A stretch of 15,858 nucleotides of DNA from JAVVRI01 sp036654795 (GTDB taxonomy: Bacteria > Bacteroidota > Bacteroidia > Bacteroidales > Tannerellaceae). The DNA is taken from positions 1 through 15,858 of the forward strand of contig JAVVRI010000070.1 in NCBI GenBank assembly GCA_036654795.1, read 5' to 3'. The position numbers and the translations under genes are program-made. The stretch's first letter is position 1; every line of letters starts with the position of its first letter. A model generated the notes under the pieces. The model had not been told where the DNA came from and made no database searches. It saw nothing but the letters and a program-made list of their open reading frames with translations. Below, piece by piece: positions 14,261-15,858 of this stretch.

Positions 14261-14661
14261 AAGAATACATCTTCCAATTGAATATGAAGGTACGCGATTA
14301 TGAGTGCGACCTGCAAGGAGTAGTCAACAACTCCAACTACCAACGCTATATGGAGCATACGCGCCATGAGTTTCTGGAATCATTGGGCGAGAACTTCGGC
14401 GCCATGCACGAGCAGGGGTTGGATGCCTTCGTTTCGCGTGTAGACATTCAGTTTCGCAGCTCCTTACGTAGTGGAGACAGCTTTACCTCCTGCCTGAACG
14501 TAACCAAGAACGGCCCTAAGCTGATCTTTGAACAGGATATTTACCGTGCTTCGGACGGTGTGCTGGCTACGAAGGGCAAAGTTGAGTCTGTGGTGGTGGA
14601 GCATGGCAAGCTCACCCGCGGAGAGTACTTCGACAAACTACTGGAAAAGATACAAAAGTAA
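14257..14661 (+). CDS. Acyl-CoA thioesterase, 4HBT/YbgC-like hotdog
   Basis: A 134-residue single hotdog domain of the 4-hydroxybenzoyl-CoA thioesterase superfamily. The signature VRDYECDLQGVVNNSNYQRY (12–31) contains Asp18, the expected catalytic acid, followed by the HTRHEFLE helix; the strands DAFVSRVDIQFRSSLRSGD and LIFEQDIYRASDGVLATKGKV complete the fold. It probably hydrolyses short- or medium-chain acyl-CoA or acyl-ACP, but the substrate is unknown. Its ATG overlaps the U32 stop by 4 nt, indicating translational coupling, and dprA starts 10 nt after its stop. No signal peptide, so cytoplasmic. The three genes share one transcription unit although their functions (tRNA modification, thioester hydrolysis, DNA processing) look unrelated. 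Confidence 0.93.
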   Translation: MKEYIFQLNMKVRDYECDLQGVVNNSNYQRYMEHTRHEFLESLGENFGAMHEQGLDAFVSRVDIQFRSSLRSGDSFTSCLNVTKNGPKLIFEQDIYRASDGVLATKGKVESVVVEHGKLTRGEYFDKLLEKIQK

Positions 14662-14671
14662 ACGAAACGCT

Positions 14672-15775
14672 ATGGAAAGCCAACTGATTTATCAAATCGG
14701 CCTGACGAAAATTAATGGTGTAGGAGATATCACTGCTCGCCAACTACTTCTGTCATTGGGGGATGCCGAAGCTGTTTTTACCGAAAAGAACCGTTTGTTG
14801 GAAAAGATACCAAACATAGGGACTAAGACTATTACCGCCATCAAAGACCCGCAAGTACTTGTTGAGGCGGAAAAAGAGCTGGCTTTCATCGAAAAGAACC
14901 ATATCCGCACCTATTTTCTGGCGGACGATAACTATCCAAAGCGTCTTCGCGAATGTGCGGACGCACCGATCTTGTTCTATTTCAAAGGACAAACCGACCT
15001 AAACGCGCAACGCATTGTCAGCATTGTCGGTACCCGCAGCATAACAGACTATGGCCGTTCGCTGACCGAAACGCTACTAAAGGATTTGGCCGCCTCTTTT
15101 CCGGACATGCTGATTGTTAGCGGCCTGGCTTATGGTGTGGACATCTGCGCTCATCGGAACGCACTAAAGCAGGGTTTGCCTACTGTCGGTGTGTTGGCGC
15201 ATGGGCTGGATCGCATCTACCCACCGTCTCATCGCGGCACGGCTGTCGAGATGTTGCAACAAGGAGGCCTACTTACGGAGTTTACTAGCGGCACGATGCC
15301 CGACAGGCCGAACTTCGTCATGCGCAATCGTATCGTAGCCGGTCTGGCAGACGCAACAATCGTGGTAGAATCTGCCGAGAAAGGCGGTTCGCTCATTACG
15401 GCAGACATTGCTTTTTCCTACGCACGGGATGTCTTTACCTTCCCCGGCCGCACGACGGATGTGCATTCTCGTGGCTGTAATGCCCTAATCCAACAGAATA
15501 AAGCCGCCCTAATCACCTCTGCTGCCGATTTGATGCGAGCTCTGCGCTGGGATGCTACCTCTACAAAGCCCGAAGCTTTACAAACAGCACTCTCCTTCCC
15601 TGTCGAAGAGGATGACCCCATCACCGCCCTAATTCGTGAGAAGAAGGAGATACACATCAACCAACTGGCACTGCTTCTGGATATGTCCGTTCAGGAACTT
15701 ACCCCTTACCTGTTCGATCTGGAGATGGACGGCAGGATTCGAACAATGCCCGGAGGGGTGTATAAGGTGGTATAG
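14672..15775 (+). CDS. dprA: DNA-processing protein DprA (Smf)
   Basis: Binds incoming single-stranded DNA and loads RecA during natural transformation; also widespread in species not known to be competent. 367 residues. The N-terminal helix-hairpin-helix-like part (about 10–60) shows LTKINGVGDITARQLL and IPNIGTKT. The central Rossmann domain shows IVGTRSITDYG (118–128), IVSGLAYGVDICAH (148–161), VLAHGLDRIYPPSHR (174–188), RPNFVMRNRIVAGLA (212–226), ESAEKGGSLITA (233–244) and FTFPGR (255–260). A C-terminal winged-helix-like domain (about 312–367) ends in GGVYKVV. The ATG at 14672 is chosen; an earlier in-frame ATG at 14528 adds 48 residues read out of frame through the thioesterase gene and rich in Trp and Arg, so it is not credible. 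It closes the operon and is followed by a hairpin. Confidence 0.96.
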   Translation: MESQLIYQIGLTKINGVGDITARQLLLSLGDAEAVFTEKNRLLEKIPNIGTKTITAIKDPQVLVEAEKELAFIEKNHIRTYFLADDNYPKRLRECADAPILFYFKGQTDLNAQRIVSIVGTRSITDYGRSLTETLLKDLAASFPDMLIVSGLAYGVDICAHRNALKQGLPTVGVLAHGLDRIYPPSHRGTAVEMLQQGGLLTEFTSGTMPDRPNFVMRNRIVAGLADATIVVESAEKGGSLITADIAFSYARDVFTFPGRTTDVHSRGCNALIQQNKAALITSAADLMRALRWDATSTKPEALQTALSFPVEEDDPITALIREKKEIHINQLALLLDMSVQELTPYLFDLEMDGRIRTMPGGVYKVV

Positions 15776-15782
15776 TGACCCC

Positions 15783-15824
15783 TCGAAACATATATGCTTT
15801 GCTGTGCAAACATATATGTTTCGA
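15783..15824 (+). terminator. Long near-perfect hairpin after dprA
   Basis: TCGAAACATATATG (15783–15796) pairs exactly with CATATATGTTTCGA (15811–15824); after one bulged C (15797), TTTGC (15798–15802) pairs with GCAAA (15806–15810) around a 3-nt loop. The whole is a 19-bp stem starting 7 nt after the dprA stop. No T-tract follows, so it is either a non-classical terminator, a cruciform-forming site or a copy of a dispersed palindromic repeat. The remaining 34 nt to the window edge show no recognisable gene. Confidence 0.6.
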
Positions 15825-15858
15825 CGTTGAAATAGCCCGGCAGCTTTCAGAAAATAGC

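Noticed and set aside
14528..14671. N-terminal extension of DprA
   Set aside because: Reads through the thioesterase gene in another frame and gives a Trp/Arg-rich sequence unlike DprA.

Overview
The window looks like a chromosomal housekeeping segment from a member of the Bacteroidales (Bacteroides/Parabacteroides-like). The evidence is the gene families present (a MurF–alanine racemase fusion, a GSCFA-domain protein, a Bacteroidales-type Dxs, and an Rpn/PD-(D/E)XK protein with a charged repeat tail), the promoter-like TAnnTTTG −7 boxes, and the general lack of Shine-Dalgarno sequences. No rRNA, tRNA, CRISPR array, insertion sequence or prophage gene was seen.

Left block (1–9305, all +): the tail of an unrecognised gene, then dxs (isoprenoid precursor synthesis), trkA and trkH (potassium uptake, 3 nt apart), a secreted SMP-30/gluconolactonase-like protein, a GSCFA-domain SGNH-type hydrolase, and a fused murF/alr (last D-Ala-D-Ala addition to the cell-wall precursor plus L-Ala to D-Ala racemisation). 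Spacing within this block is 3–77 nt, so it reads as one long operon or a few overlapping ones, with an envelope and ion-homeostasis theme.

Middle (9305–10926, +): fabI (fatty acid elongation) has its own good Bacteroidota promoter and is followed by a perfect 14-bp inverted repeat, then a TsaC/Sua5/YciO-family protein that resembles YciO more than TsaC.

Minus-strand pair (10926–12786): a sugar-phosphate isomerase/epimerase related to hydroxypyruvate isomerase with a twin-arginine-like leader, and an Rpn-family nuclease/transposase-like protein whose C-terminal tail is encoded by eight 12-bp tandem repeats. A divergent intergenic region (12787–12997) carries promoter-like elements for both directions.

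Right block (12998–15775, +): a U32 family protein of the tRNA-hydroxylation type (TTG start), a 4HBT hotdog thioesterase overlapping it by 4 nt, and dprA, followed by a long near-perfect hairpin. I see no clearly new system. The best leads are the in-frame repeat tail of the Rpn protein, the large hairpins without U-tracts, the GSCFA–murF/alr coupling, and the YciO-type protein.
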